NCBI GenBank assembly: GCA_023257915.1
Contig: JALRBB010000456.1
Coordinates: 1 to 5,682, forward strand
DNA length: 5,682 nt
Direction of reading: 5' to 3'
Origin: Quisquiliibacterium sp.
GTDB lineage: Bacteria > Pseudomonadota > Gammaproteobacteria > Burkholderiales > Burkholderiaceae_E
Shown: in pieces, positions 1-5,682 of the stretch
How positions within the stretch are numbered: position 1 is the stretch's first letter
Layout: the number at the start of each line of letters is the position of its first letter
The notes under the pieces: generated by a model
Told to the model about the DNA's origin: nothing
The model's input: only the letters and a program-made list of their open reading frames with translations
Database searches by the model: none
Position numbers and translations under genes: made by a program

Positions 1-2
1 GG

Positions 3-293
3 CAGGACAACCCGGACATTCGCAAGTGGAACCTGTGGAGCTACATCGACAGTCGCGACGTCGGCCTGGCCTGCCGACTGGCGCTCGATTCGGACATGAA
101 GGGGGCCGAGCACTGCATCATCGCAGCCAACGACACCGTGATGCGCCGCCCGAACGCGCAATTGCTGTCGCAATGCTTTCCCACGCTCAAGCTGAGCCGC
201 GAAGTCGGCGCCAACGAATCGCTGCAATCGAGCGACCGGGCGCATGCGCTGTTCGGTTATCGCGCGCAACACTCCTGGCGGGATCAGGCTTGA
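3..293 (+). CDS. NAD-dependent epimerase/dehydratase family protein (extended SDR), 3' end only
   Basis: This is the last 96 residues of an open frame that enters from the left edge and ends in TGA at 291-293. Family members are usually about 300 residues, so the Rossmann half with the glycine-rich NAD(P) motif and the YxxxK catalytic pair lies outside the window. What is visible is typical of the C-terminal substrate-binding half: SYIDSRDVGLACRLAL (residues 13-28), where extended SDRs carry a Y-I/V-D-x-R-D-V-A segment; then AANDTVMRRP (41-50), and an end pattern of LFGYRAQHSWRD (83-94), which resembles the L-G-Y-x-P-x-x-S-W ending common in the group. It is probably a cytosolic sugar-nucleotide or small-molecule oxidoreductase or epimerase; the substrate cannot be told. 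It converges on the aldehyde dehydrogenase gene, 42 bp apart, so the two are not co-transcribed. The family is fairly sure, the reaction unknown. Confidence 0.8.
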   Translation, partial: QDNPDIRKWNLWSYIDSRDVGLACRLALDSDMKGAEHCIIAANDTVMRRPNAQLLSQCFPTLKLSREVGANESLQSSDRAHALFGYRAQHSWRDQA

Positions 294-303
294 ACCAGAT
301 GCG

Positions 304-327
304 CGGTCGGCAGCCTGCTGCCGACCG
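304..327. terminator. Hairpin between convergent genes, likely bidirectional terminator
   Basis: CGGTCGGCAG (304-313) and CTGCCGACCG (318-327) form a perfect 10-bp GC-rich stem with a 4-base loop. It fills most of the 42-bp gap between two convergent stop codons (293 and 338), the classic place for a shared terminator. Neither side has a real T-run (only TTGCAC follows on the plus strand), so intrinsic termination may be weak. The hairpin could also act as a 3'-end stabiliser. Confidence 0.65.
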
Positions 328-335
328 TTGCACAC

Positions 336-1787
336 TCAGACCCCCAGGTTCACCGTCACCGCCTTGACCTGCGTGAAGCTGTCGAGCATGCCCTCAAGGG
401 CGAACTCGCGGCCAATGCCACTTTGCTTGACGCCGCCATAGGGCTGGCCGAGCGACTGCCCCATCCCCTGATTGACCTGAACCCAGCCAGCCTGCAGCGC
501 ATGCGCAGTGCGCAGCGCGCGACCGACATCGTGGGTCCACACATAAGCGGCCAAGCCGTAGTGCGAATCGTTGGCCATCCGGATCACATCCGCCTCATCC
601 TTCCAGCGAATCGCAACCAGCACCGGCCCGAAGATCTCCTCGCGCGCGATCCGCCAGTCGTTGGACGCCTGCGCGAAGATCGTCGGTACCGTGTAGTAAC
701 CGCGCGCAAGCGGACCTTCGGTCGGCGGCAGCCCGCCGGTGACCAGCCGCGCCTGCGGCTGCTCAAGCCCGCTACGGATGTAGCCGCAGACCCGCTTGAA
801 CTGCTTCTCGTTGATCAGCGTCCCGACATCGGTGTTCTCATCGAGCGGATCGCCCAGGCGTAACGCGCTGGCCTTGTCAGCGACCTTCTGCACGAAGTCG
901 TCGAAGATGCTGTCGTGCACGAACAGGCGCGAACCCGCGGTGCACGACTGACTCTGGCGCGTGAAGCGCATCGACGCGAGGATGCCGTCGACCACCCAGG
1001 GCTCGTTCGCATCCGGGAACACGATCGACGGGCTCTTGCCACCCAACTCGAGCGACACCGGCACGATGCGCTCGGCCGCTGCGCGCATGATCAGTTTGCC
1101 GACCTCGGTGGAGCCGGTAAATGAAAGCTTGTGCACGCCGGGGTGACTCGACAACGCTGCACCCGCCTCTTCGCCAAGTCCGGTCACCACATTGACCACA
1201 CCTGCGGGCAGAACCTCCTGGCAGACCTGCGCGATGATCAGCGGCGCGAGCGAGGCGTCCTCAGCGGTCTTCAACACAATCGTGTTGCCCGCGCAAAGCG
1301 CTGGCGCGATCTTGAGCGCCGACAATGACGCCGGCGCGTTCCAGGGCACGATCGCACCGACCACGCCGATCGGCTCGCGGCGCGTGTAGCTGAGCACACC
1401 CTCGCCGAGCGGAATGGTCTGGCCTTTGAGTTCGCCGGCGATGCCCGCGAAATACCGAAAAATATCGACGGTGCTGGCCGCCTCGCCGCGCGCCTGGGTA
1501 CGCAAGGCATTGCCGGTCTCGCGCGCAATCATCTGCGCCAGTTCCTCCTGGCGTTGCGCGAGCCGCTCGGCAACCTGCATCAGCATCGCGCCACGCTCGC
1601 GCGGCGCGATGCGGCTCCAGGCCGCAAACGCGTCGCCCGCCGCCTTGACCGCGAGTTCGACATCAGCCGCCGCGCCACGCGGAATCGCTCCGAACGACTC
1701 GCGGGTGGCAGGGTTCTCGACCGGCAAGGTCTGTCCCGACAAGGCGTCGACCCAGCGACCACCGATCAACATCTTCGCGTTATGCAT
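336..1787 (-). CDS. Aldehyde dehydrogenase, NAD-type (ALDH superfamily)
   Basis: This complete 483-residue protein has the usual family length. It would oxidise an aldehyde to the carboxylic acid with NAD(P)+ in the cytosol. Visible motifs: IVPWNAP with catalytic Asn150; VLKTAEDASL with Lys173 and Glu176 (a Glu here normally binds the NAD ribose, so NAD+ is the likelier cofactor); FTGSTEVG at 223-230; LELGGKSP with general base Glu247; SQSCTAGSRLFV with catalytic Cys282; and EEIFGPV with Glu384. No key residue is missing. The ATG start is well supported: on the minus strand GAGGGAA (complement of 1795-1801) lies 7 bases upstream. The C-terminal YGGVKQSGIGREFALEG segment (450-466) is typical. 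It lies 272 bp downstream of benE on the same strand, so an aromatic aldehyde substrate is conceivable but unproven. Betaine-aldehyde, phenylacetaldehyde or general aliphatic activity is equally possible. The gap upstream carries possible regulatory repeats, suggesting its own promoter. Confidence 0.95.
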   Translation of the reverse strand: MHNAKMLIGGRWVDALSGQTLPVENPATRESFGAIPRGAAADVELAVKAAGDAFAAWSRIAPRERGAMLMQVAERLAQRQEELAQMIARETGNALRTQARGEAASTVDIFRYFAGIAGELKGQTIPLGEGVLSYTRREPIGVVGAIVPWNAPASLSALKIAPALCAGNTIVLKTAEDASLAPLIIAQVCQEVLPAGVVNVVTGLGEEAGAALSSHPGVHKLSFTGSTEVGKLIMRAAAERIVPVSLELGGKSPSIVFPDANEPWVVDGILASMRFTRQSQSCTAGSRLFVHDSIFDDFVQKVADKASALRLGDPLDENTDVGTLINEKQFKRVCGYIRSGLEQPQARLVTGGLPPTEGPLARGYYTVPTIFAQASNDWRIAREEIFGPVLVAIRWKDEADVIRMANDSHYGLAAYVWTHDVGRALRTAHALQAGWVQVNQGMGQSLGQPYGGVKQSGIGREFALEGMLDSFTQVKAVTVNLGV

Positions 1788-1831
1788 CTGCAGGTTCCCT
1801 CAACGGATTCTCGTTGCGGGCAATGCTACAC

Positions 1832-1846
1832 CGCGCAGGCTGCGCG
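1832..1846 (-). other. Short GC hairpin in the aldehyde dehydrogenase leader
   Basis: CGCGCA (1832-1837) and TGCGCG (1841-1846) form a perfect 6-bp stem with a 3-base loop. On the minus strand it comes 4 bases after the stop codon of the possible 17-residue ORF and 30 bases before the Shine-Dalgarno sequence of the aldehyde dehydrogenase. No T-run follows, so it is not a standard terminator or attenuator. It could affect translation or be chance in GC-rich DNA. Confidence 0.35.
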
Positions 1847-1850
1847 CGAA

Positions 1851-1904
1851 TCACTCGCCGGGGTGATCTCCACGATGCATCATCGATTTGCGAAAGTTTT
1901 TCAT
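1851..1904 (-). CDS. Possible small ORF, 17 residues, upstream of the aldehyde dehydrogenase
   Basis: On the minus strand an ATG at 1904-1902 opens a frame encoding MKNFRKSMMHRGDHPGE, ending in TGA at 1853-1851. A strong Shine-Dalgarno sequence, AAGGGG (complement of 1911-1916), sits 6 bases before the ATG; this is better than those of the two larger genes upstream. The N-terminal half is basic (K2, R5, K6, R11). There is no cysteine, signal peptide or membrane segment. It ends 63 bp before the aldehyde dehydrogenase ATG, on the same strand and probably the same transcript. It may be a leader peptide, a tiny protein made with the enzyme, or a chance frame. I do not recognise the peptide. Length alone gives no support; the case rests on the ribosome site and position. 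Confidence 0.35.
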   Translation of the reverse strand: MKNFRKSMMHRGDHPGE

Positions 1905-1934
1905 GACGAACCCCTTGTGCGCATCCATGCGCGT

Positions 1935-1991
1935 GGTGTCCGCCGTTCGGATCGGTTCGTCCGATCGGAGCAAACTCCGAACGACGTCACC
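1935..1991. promoter_or_regulatory. Cluster of TCGGA/TCCGA inverted repeats, probable operator or leader structure
   Basis: Five-base half-sites alternate in direction: TCGGA at 1947-1951, TCCGA at 1960-1964, TCGGA at 1965-1969 and TCCGA at 1976-1980. The outer pair extends to a perfect 8-bp inverted repeat (CGTTCGGA 1944-1951, TCCGAACG 1976-1983), and GGTG (1935-1938) / CACC (1988-1991) could extend it further across an internal loop. Inside lie GATCGG/CCGATC (1950-1955 / 1961-1966), TCGGAG/CTCCGA (1965-1970 / 1975-1980) and the perfect palindrome TCCGATCGGA (1960-1969). The cluster is upstream of the small ORF and the aldehyde dehydrogenase, just past a candidate -10, a place where a repressor would act. 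The regulator is unknown. If transcribed, the same bases could form alternative RNA hairpins instead. Confidence 0.5.
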
Positions 1992-1994
1992 ATA

Positions 1995-2025
1995 TAAATA
2001 GCGTGCTCCGGAGCTGCGGTTTGAA
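1995..2025 (-). promoter_or_regulatory. Weak promoter candidate for the aldehyde dehydrogenase
   Basis: On the minus strand, TTCAAA (complement of 2020-2025) as -35 and TATTTA (complement of 1995-2000) as -10 are separated by 19 bp. Each is a poor match to the sigma-70 consensus, but this is the most AT-rich patch in the intergenic region. The perfect palindrome GCTCCGGAGC (2005-2014) sits in the middle of the spacer. A long spacer with a centred dyad is the layout of promoters activated by MerR-family proteins. This is suggestive only, as no such regulator gene is in the window. Confidence 0.3.
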
Positions 2026-2059
2026 CAAGTGAGGGTGACTACGGACCCGGACTCGCTAC

Positions 2060-3223
2060 CTAAGCAGCAGGTCGCGCCAGCCGCAACGCAATCGCGCCGG
2101 CGACCAGCCCCCAGAAGGCTGAGCCGATGCCGAACATGGTTAACCCAGAGGCGGTGACCAAAAACGTGATCAGCGCCGGTTCGCGCTGGCTTTCGTCCTT
2201 GACGGCGACCGCAAGACCATTGCCGATCGTGCCCAGCAGCGCGATCCCGGCAATCGCCAGCACCAGTTCCCTGGGAAAGGCCGCAAACAGTGCGGCAACC
2301 GTCGCGCCGAACAGACCGAGCAGCAGATAGAACCCGCCGGCGGCAACCGCAGCGACATAGCGCCGCGACGGATCCTCATGGGCTTCACGCCCCATGCAGA
2401 TCGCCGCGGTAATCGCGGCCAGATTCAGGGCAAACGCTCCGAACGGTGCCAGCAGGAAGGTCACTGCACCGGTCCAGCCGATCACCGGCGAGATCGGCAC
2501 CGAATAGCCGGATGCGCGAATCACCGCAACGCCGGGCACATTTTGCGACGCCATCGTCACGACAAACAGCGGTAGCGCAACGCCGAACACCGCAGCCATC
2601 GAAAGCGACGGCATCGTGAACACCGGCTCGGCGATGGCCAGTTTCAAGGGTCCGAGACGCAAGGCATCATCGAAAAAAGCGACCAGCAGTCCGACGGCCA
2701 GCGCCGCGAGCACTGCGTAGCGCGGTTGCAGCCGGCGCATCGACAGGTAGGCGCACAACATGGCAAGCACCAGCACCGGCCGCGTACCGATCGCGGCGAA
2801 CGCATCCAGTCCGAATCGCAACAGGACTCCGGCTAACAACCCGGACGCCAGCGACACCGGAATCCGGCCGATCATGCGCTCGAACAGGCCGCTAAATCCA
2901 CTGACGGTGATCAACACGGCCGACAACAGGAAGGCGCCGGTCGCCTGGGAGAGCGAAACACCCGATGTCGCGGTGATCAGCATGGCAGCGCCAGGCGTTG
3001 ACCAGGCGGTGACCACCGGCATCCGGTAGCGCAAAGACAGCAGGATGCAGGTCAGGCCCATACCCAGACCGAGCGCGCCGATCCATGAGCCGATCTCGCG
3101 CGGCCCAGCTCCGGCCGCTTCGGCGGCCTGGAACACGATTACCGCCGAGCTGGTGAACCCCACCAGCACCGTGACGAAACCGGCGACCAGCGCCGACAGC
3201 GACGCGTCGCGGATCAGTCGCAT
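2060..3223 (-). CDS. benE: Benzoate/H+ symporter, BenE family
   Basis: This complete 387-residue protein, of usual BenE length, is a hydrophobic inner-membrane protein with many transmembrane helices. BenE transporters import benzoate or similar aromatic acids with protons, for catabolism by ring-oxygenation or CoA pathways. Family signatures are clear: an N-terminal ALVAGFVTVLVGFTSSAVIVFQAA segment region (residues 11-34), TAWSTPGAAML (72-82), SQNVPGVAVIRASGY (226-240) and NLAAITAAICMGREAHEDP (267-285), the most diagnostic block. The ATG at 3223-3221 has no clear Shine-Dalgarno sequence, and the upstream in-frame codons back to about 3290 offer no ATG, GTG or TTG, so this start is the best available. 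The start of the beta-CASP gene's stop codon is 87 bp away. No benzoate dioxygenase or CoA ligase gene is in view, so the true substrate could be another small aromatic acid. Confidence 0.93.
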   Translation of the reverse strand: MRLIRDASLSALVAGFVTVLVGFTSSAVIVFQAAEAAGAGPREIGSWIGALGLGMGLTCILLSLRYRMPVVTAWSTPGAAMLITATSGVSLSQATGAFLLSAVLITVSGFSGLFERMIGRIPVSLASGLLAGVLLRFGLDAFAAIGTRPVLVLAMLCAYLSMRRLQPRYAVLAALAVGLLVAFFDDALRLGPLKLAIAEPVFTMPSLSMAAVFGVALPLFVVTMASQNVPGVAVIRASGYSVPISPVIGWTGAVTFLLAPFGAFALNLAAITAAICMGREAHEDPSRRYVAAVAAGGFYLLLGLFGATVAALFAAFPRELVLAIAGIALLGTIGNGLAVAVKDESQREPALITFLVTASGLTMFGIGSAFWGLVAGAIALRLARPAA

Positions 3224-3267
3224 CGCGAATTGCGTGTGCCGTTTCGGTATGCCGGGCTCGGATAGGA

Positions 3268-3292
3268 CGATGGCCCCGCCTGGGGACCATCG
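3268..3292 (-). terminator. Hairpin after the beta-CASP gene, possible terminator
   Basis: CGATGGCCCC (3268-3277) pairs with GGGG (3282-3285) plus CCATCG (3287-3292), a 10-bp stem with one bulged base and a 4-base loop. It begins 18 bases after the beta-CASP stop codon on the minus strand. The bases that follow (TCCTATCC) contain no T-run, so factor-independent termination is doubtful. It also lies in the presumed leader region of benE. Confidence 0.45.
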
Positions 3293-3314
3293 ACACGGTT
3301 CCTTGATATGTCAA
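3286..3314 (-). promoter_or_regulatory. Possible benE promoter
   Basis: On the minus strand TTGACA, a perfect sigma-70 -35 box (complement of 3309-3314), overlaps the beta-CASP stop codon. At 17 bp spacing lies GATGGT (complement of 3286-3291), only 3 of 6 matches to the -10 consensus and buried in the hairpin stem. The -35 box is also half of a near-palindrome, TTGATATGTCAA (3303-3314). This is a candidate only; a perfect hexamer can occur by chance. Confidence 0.3.
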
Positions 3315-4672
3315 AGGGGCACATCAACACACTCCAAATGTTCCGGAACCCTTGCCTGCCAGCCGAGTTGCTCGCTGATGCGCTGGCGAAATGCATCGCT
3401 CGCCCCGGGCTCACCGTGGCAGACGTAGACCTGCGACGGGGCGCCGCGAATCTTGCGCAGCCACGCAAGGATCTCGGCCGAATCCGCATGCGCGGAATAA
3501 CTGTCGATGTTGCTGACCTGCGCGCGCACTTCACACCACTGGCCATGGATCTTGACCTCCCGATCGCCGTCGACCAGGTGCGCGCCGCGGGTTCCGCCGG
3601 CTTGAAAACCGACGAACAGAATATGGTTGCGGGGATCCGGCGCGATCTGCTTCAGGTGATGCAGCACCCGCCCCCCGGTTGCCATGCCGCTGGCCGAGAT
3701 GATCACTGCCGGCATCCGCAGGTTCGCGATCGCCTTGGACTCCTCGGCAGTGCGAGACAGCCGCACCGTCTGGTACATGCCGCGCACATCAGCCACCGAA
3801 AGCCGATGCGAGCGCCGGTGACGCCGGTACAGTTCGGTGGCATCGATAGCCATTGGGCTGTCGAGAAACACTGGCAGGTCCGGAATCTGTCCGCTCTGCT
3901 TGAGCCGGTAGATCGCAAACATGATGGTCTGCGCACGCCCGACCGCGAACGACGGGATCAGCACGGTGCCTCCCTTGGCCGCTGTCTCGCGAATCACCTC
4001 GCCGATGCGCGCCTCGCCGTCGTCCGAGGCATGAAGCCGGTTCCCGTAAGTGGACTCAACGATCAGCGTGTCGGCAGACTCGATCGCGACCGGCGCGCGC
4101 ATGATCGAGTCATGCGGCCTGCCCAGATCTCCCGAGAAGACCAGTGTGCGTTTGCGCCGGCGCAGGCGCACGATCGAGGCACCCAGCAGGTGACCGGCCG
4201 GCAGCAGCGCGCCATACAAACCGTCGCCAAGACTGAATTCCTCTTCGAAGGCGACTTCGCGAAATTGCTCCATCGCACGCTCGGCATCAGCCACCGTGTA
4301 CAGCGGCTTGGCCTGTTCGTGACGCGAATACTTGTGCCGGTTGGCAAAGGCCGCCTCGTCTTCCTGCAGATGCCCGCTGTCTCGCAGCAGGATCTCGCAC
4401 AGTTCACGGGTTGCCGGCGTCGCGTAGATCGGCCCTTTGAAGCCATCGCGCACCAGCGCCGGCAGGTAGCCGCTGTGATCGAGATGCGCATGACTGAGCA
4501 AGACCGCATCGATGCGCCGGGGCTGGACCGGAAAGCGCGCCCAGTTGCGCAGCCGAAGCTGCTTGTATCCCTGAAACAGGCCGCAATCGATCAGGATGCG
4601 GGCCCGCCCGGTGTCCAGCAGGTAGCGGGAACCGGTGACAGTGCCCGCGGCTCCGGCAAAGATCAGTTTCAT
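3311..4672 (-). CDS. MBL-fold metallo-hydrolase with beta-CASP and RMMBL domains (CPSF73-like ribonuclease family)
   Basis: This complete 453-residue protein belongs to the bacterial/archaeal beta-CASP group related to eukaryotic CPSF73 and Thermus TTHA0252, zinc-dependent RNA endo- or exonucleases acting in the cytosol. The metallo-beta-lactamase half shows GTVTGSRYLL (10-19), IDCGLFQG (28-35), the zinc motif HAHLDH (61-66), PAGHLLGAS with His161 and FSGDLGR with Asp182. The beta-CASP insert begins near ESTYGNR (Glu206, motif A) and includes IPSFAVGRAQ (239-248), FLDSPMA (269-275) and SASGMATGGRVLHHL (326-340). The C-terminal RMMBL part has SAHAD with His395 (motif B by family comparison) and VCHGEP with His419 (motif C). 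All expected metal and catalytic positions appear intact. The ATG at 4672 is the only start before an in-frame TAA upstream, though it lacks a good Shine-Dalgarno sequence. It is 107 bp downstream of dnaJ. RNA cleavage is inferred from the family; its natural substrate is unknown. Confidence 0.93.
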   Translation of the reverse strand: MKLIFAGAAGTVTGSRYLLDTGRARILIDCGLFQGYKQLRLRNWARFPVQPRRIDAVLLSHAHLDHSGYLPALVRDGFKGPIYATPATRELCEILLRDSGHLQEDEAAFANRHKYSRHEQAKPLYTVADAERAMEQFREVAFEEEFSLGDGLYGALLPAGHLLGASIVRLRRRKRTLVFSGDLGRPHDSIMRAPVAIESADTLIVESTYGNRLHASDDGEARIGEVIRETAAKGGTVLIPSFAVGRAQTIMFAIYRLKQSGQIPDLPVFLDSPMAIDATELYRRHRRSHRLSVADVRGMYQTVRLSRTAEESKAIANLRMPAVIISASGMATGGRVLHHLKQIAPDPRNHILFVGFQAGGTRGAHLVDGDREVKIHGQWCEVRAQVSNIDSYSAHADSAEILAWLRKIRGAPSQVYVCHGEPGASDAFRQRISEQLGWQARVPEHLECVDVPL

Positions 4673-4730
4673 CGAGGGCGCACTCGCGATTGGCTGTGTA
4701 CCCTTTCGATGTTACGCCATCGTCGATCCG

Positions 4731-4773
4731 AAAAAAGCCAAACCGCTCGTCGGGCAGGCCAGAATCACCTGCC
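4731..4773 (-). terminator. Possible dnaJ terminator
   Basis: Just after the dnaJ stop on the minus strand, GGCAGG (4753-4758) and CCTGCC (4768-4773) form a perfect 6-bp stem with a 9-base loop. A run of six T (complement of 4731-4736) follows, but 16 bases beyond the stem, further than in a standard intrinsic terminator. Termination may be partial, leaving read-through into the beta-CASP gene. Confidence 0.35.
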
Positions 4774-4779
4774 GCTCGG

Positions 4780-5682
4780 TCACTGGAAGAAGTCGCGCAG
4801 CTTGTCCATCCAGCCGCGGGTCTGCGGGCTGTGCTTTGGATCTTCGAGCGAAGCCTCAAGCTCGCGCAGCAAGTCCTTTTGCCGGTCGTTGAGCCGAACC
4901 GGTGTCTCGACGATCACGTGCGCGTACAGATCACCCGGATAGCTTGAGCGCACGCCCTTGATGCCCTTGCCGCGCAGGCGGAAGGTCTTCCCGGTCTGCG
5001 TGCCCTCAGGCAGATCAATCTCGGCGCGCCCGGCCAGCGTGGGCACCTCGACCTTTCCGCCGAGCGCTGCGGTGATCATCGAGATCGGAATCTCGCAGTG
5101 CAGATCGTCGCCATCGCGCTGAAAGACTGCATGGTCTCGAACATGGATTTCGACATACAGGTCACCAGGCGGGCCGCCGTTGATCCCCGGCTCGCCATTG
5201 CCGGCTGAGCGAATACGCATGCCGTTGTCGATACCGGCCGGGATGCGCACCTCCAGGGTCTTGGTCTTTTTGACCCGCCCAAGCCCTTCGCAGCTCGTGC
5301 ACGGATCCGGAATGACCTTGCCGGTCCCGTGACAGGTCGGGCAGGTCTGCTGGATTGAGAAGAAACCCTGTTGCATGCGCACCTGGCCCTGCCCGCCGCA
5401 GGTGTGGCAGGGCTTGGGCTTGGTGCCGGGCTTGGCGCCGCTGCCATGGCAAGCCTCGCAGCTCTCCCAGCTCGGCACCCGGATCTCGGTGGCGTAGCCA
5501 TTGGCAGCCTGCTCGAGCGTGACTTCCATCGAGTAGCGAAGATCCGCACCGCGATAGACATTGCTGCGACCACCGCGTGCGCCCCCTCCGGCCGCCCCGA
5601 AGATGTCGCCGAAGATGTCGCCGAACACATCGGAAAAGCCGCCAGCGCCACGACCGCTCCCAACGCCGGCGTTCGGATCAAC
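4780..5682 (-). CDS. dnaJ: Molecular chaperone DnaJ (Hsp40), N-terminal J domain beyond the window
   Basis: The 300 residues in view run to the right edge; complete DnaJ is about 375, so the J domain with its HPD motif is outside. DnaJ delivers unfolded proteins to DnaK and stimulates its ATPase in the cytosol. In order: the end of the glycine/phenylalanine linker (residues 1-40, with [10 protein letters not shown] at 20-29); a zinc-binding domain with four complete CxxCxGxG repeats (CEACHGSG 75-82, CHTCGGQG 92-99, CPTCHGTG 114-121, CTSCEGLG 128-135); then the two beta-barrel substrate-binding domains, with [12 protein letters not shown] (147-158), [11 protein letters not shown] (169-179), [17 protein letters not shown] (224-240) and YPGDLY (248-253); and a C-terminal [17 protein letters not shown]. 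This is a type I DnaJ, not CbpA or DjlA, because of the zinc repeats. A GTG at 5628-5626 is an internal valine, not the start: the frame stays open with linker sequence ([18 protein letters not shown]) up to the edge. Confidence 0.97.
   Translation of the reverse strand, partial: VDPNAGVGSGRGAGGFSDVFGDIFGDIFGAAGGGARGGRSNVYRGADLRYSMEVTLEQAANGYATEIRVPSWESCEACHGSGAKPGTKPKPCHTCGGQGQVRMQQGFFSIQQTCPTCHGTGKVIPDPCTSCEGLGRVKKTKTLEVRIPAGIDNGMRIRSAGNGEPGINGGPPGDLYVEIHVRDHAVFQRDGDDLHCEIPISMITAALGGKVEVPTLAGRAEIDLPEGTQTGKTFRLRGKGIKGVRSSYPGDLYAHVIVETPVRLNDRQKDLLRELEASLEDPKHSPQTRGWMDKLRDFFQ
5599..5622. repeat. Two tandem 12-bp units inside dnaJ
   Basis: GAAGATGTCGCC occurs at 5599-5610 and again, identical, at 5611-5622. 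On the coding strand each unit encodes GDIF in the Gly/Phe linker, giving [10 protein letters not shown]. The reading frame is kept. This looks like a small in-frame duplication in a flexible linker, where DnaJ length commonly varies. Confidence 0.8.

Noticed and set aside
26..367. A 113-codon plus-strand frame at the left edge.
   Set aside because: It overlaps the dehydrogenase/epimerase end in another frame; only the frame starting at position 3 gives recognisable extended-SDR sequence.
423..863. A 146-codon plus-strand frame.
   Set aside because: Fully antisense to the aldehyde dehydrogenase C-terminal half; composition is typical of a shadow frame.
1414..1997. Plus-strand open frames (147-150 codons) opposite the start of the aldehyde dehydrogenase and the intergenic region.
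   Set aside because: Mostly antisense to a well-supported gene, with low-complexity arginine/alanine-rich translation and no convincing ribosome site or family resemblance.
1993..1998. TATAAA on the plus strand as a -10 box for a rightward promoter.
   Set aside because: At 17 bp spacing the upstream hexamer is GCAAAC, not -35-like, and no plus-strand gene lies downstream within the window.
3308..4942. A 544-codon open frame on the plus strand, longer than the gene opposite it.
   Set aside because: It lies antisense to the beta-CASP gene and runs into the end of dnaJ. Its translation is rich in R, H, Q and A with no recognisable domain, whereas the minus-strand products show complete catalytic and zinc motifs. 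Long antisense frames are common in GC-rich DNA.
5626..5628. GTG as the start of a short DnaJ-like protein lacking the J domain.
   Set aside because: The frame stays open upstream to the window edge with a normal DnaJ Gly-rich linker, so the codon is an internal valine of a full-length gene.

Overview
This GC-rich, gene-dense window looks like ordinary proteobacterial chromosome. A betaproteobacterium (Burkholderiales or a relative) is most likely, mainly because the DnaJ C-terminus ends in an HSPQ..GW..K..FF pattern that I associate with that class. Codon usage is uniformly GC-rich across the genes. I see no insertion sequence, phage gene, CRISPR array, tRNA or rRNA.

Layout, left to right: (1) positions 3-293, plus strand, the C-terminal end of an extended short-chain dehydrogenase / NAD-dependent epimerase-dehydratase. 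(2) A strong hairpin at 304-327 separates it from a convergent gene. (3) 336-1787, minus, a complete NAD-type aldehyde dehydrogenase. (4) 1788-2059, the longest intergenic stretch (272 bp). Read on the minus strand it holds a weak promoter candidate, a cluster of TCGGA/TCCGA inverted repeats, a possible 17-residue small ORF with a good Shine-Dalgarno sequence, and a small hairpin before the aldehyde dehydrogenase start. (5) 2060-3223, minus, a BenE-family benzoate/H+ symporter. (6) 3311-4672, minus, a metallo-beta-lactamase-fold beta-CASP ribonuclease-like protein. (7) 4780-5682, minus, dnaJ without its J domain because it runs off the window edge.

All four right-hand genes run leftward (dnaJ, beta-CASP, benE, aldehyde dehydrogenase) with gaps of 107, 87 and 272 bp. 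They need not be one operon. A hairpin lies after the beta-CASP gene and a TTGACA box lies at its stop codon, so benE may have its own promoter. The 272-bp gap suggests separate control of the aldehyde dehydrogenase. A loose functional link is possible between benE (uptake of benzoate-like acids) and the aldehyde dehydrogenase (aldehyde to carboxylic acid), but the sequence alone does not prove it. DnaJ and the beta-CASP protein belong to protein folding and RNA processing.

I did not find a convincing new multi-gene system. The part most worth a second look is 1788-2030, upstream of the aldehyde dehydrogenase.
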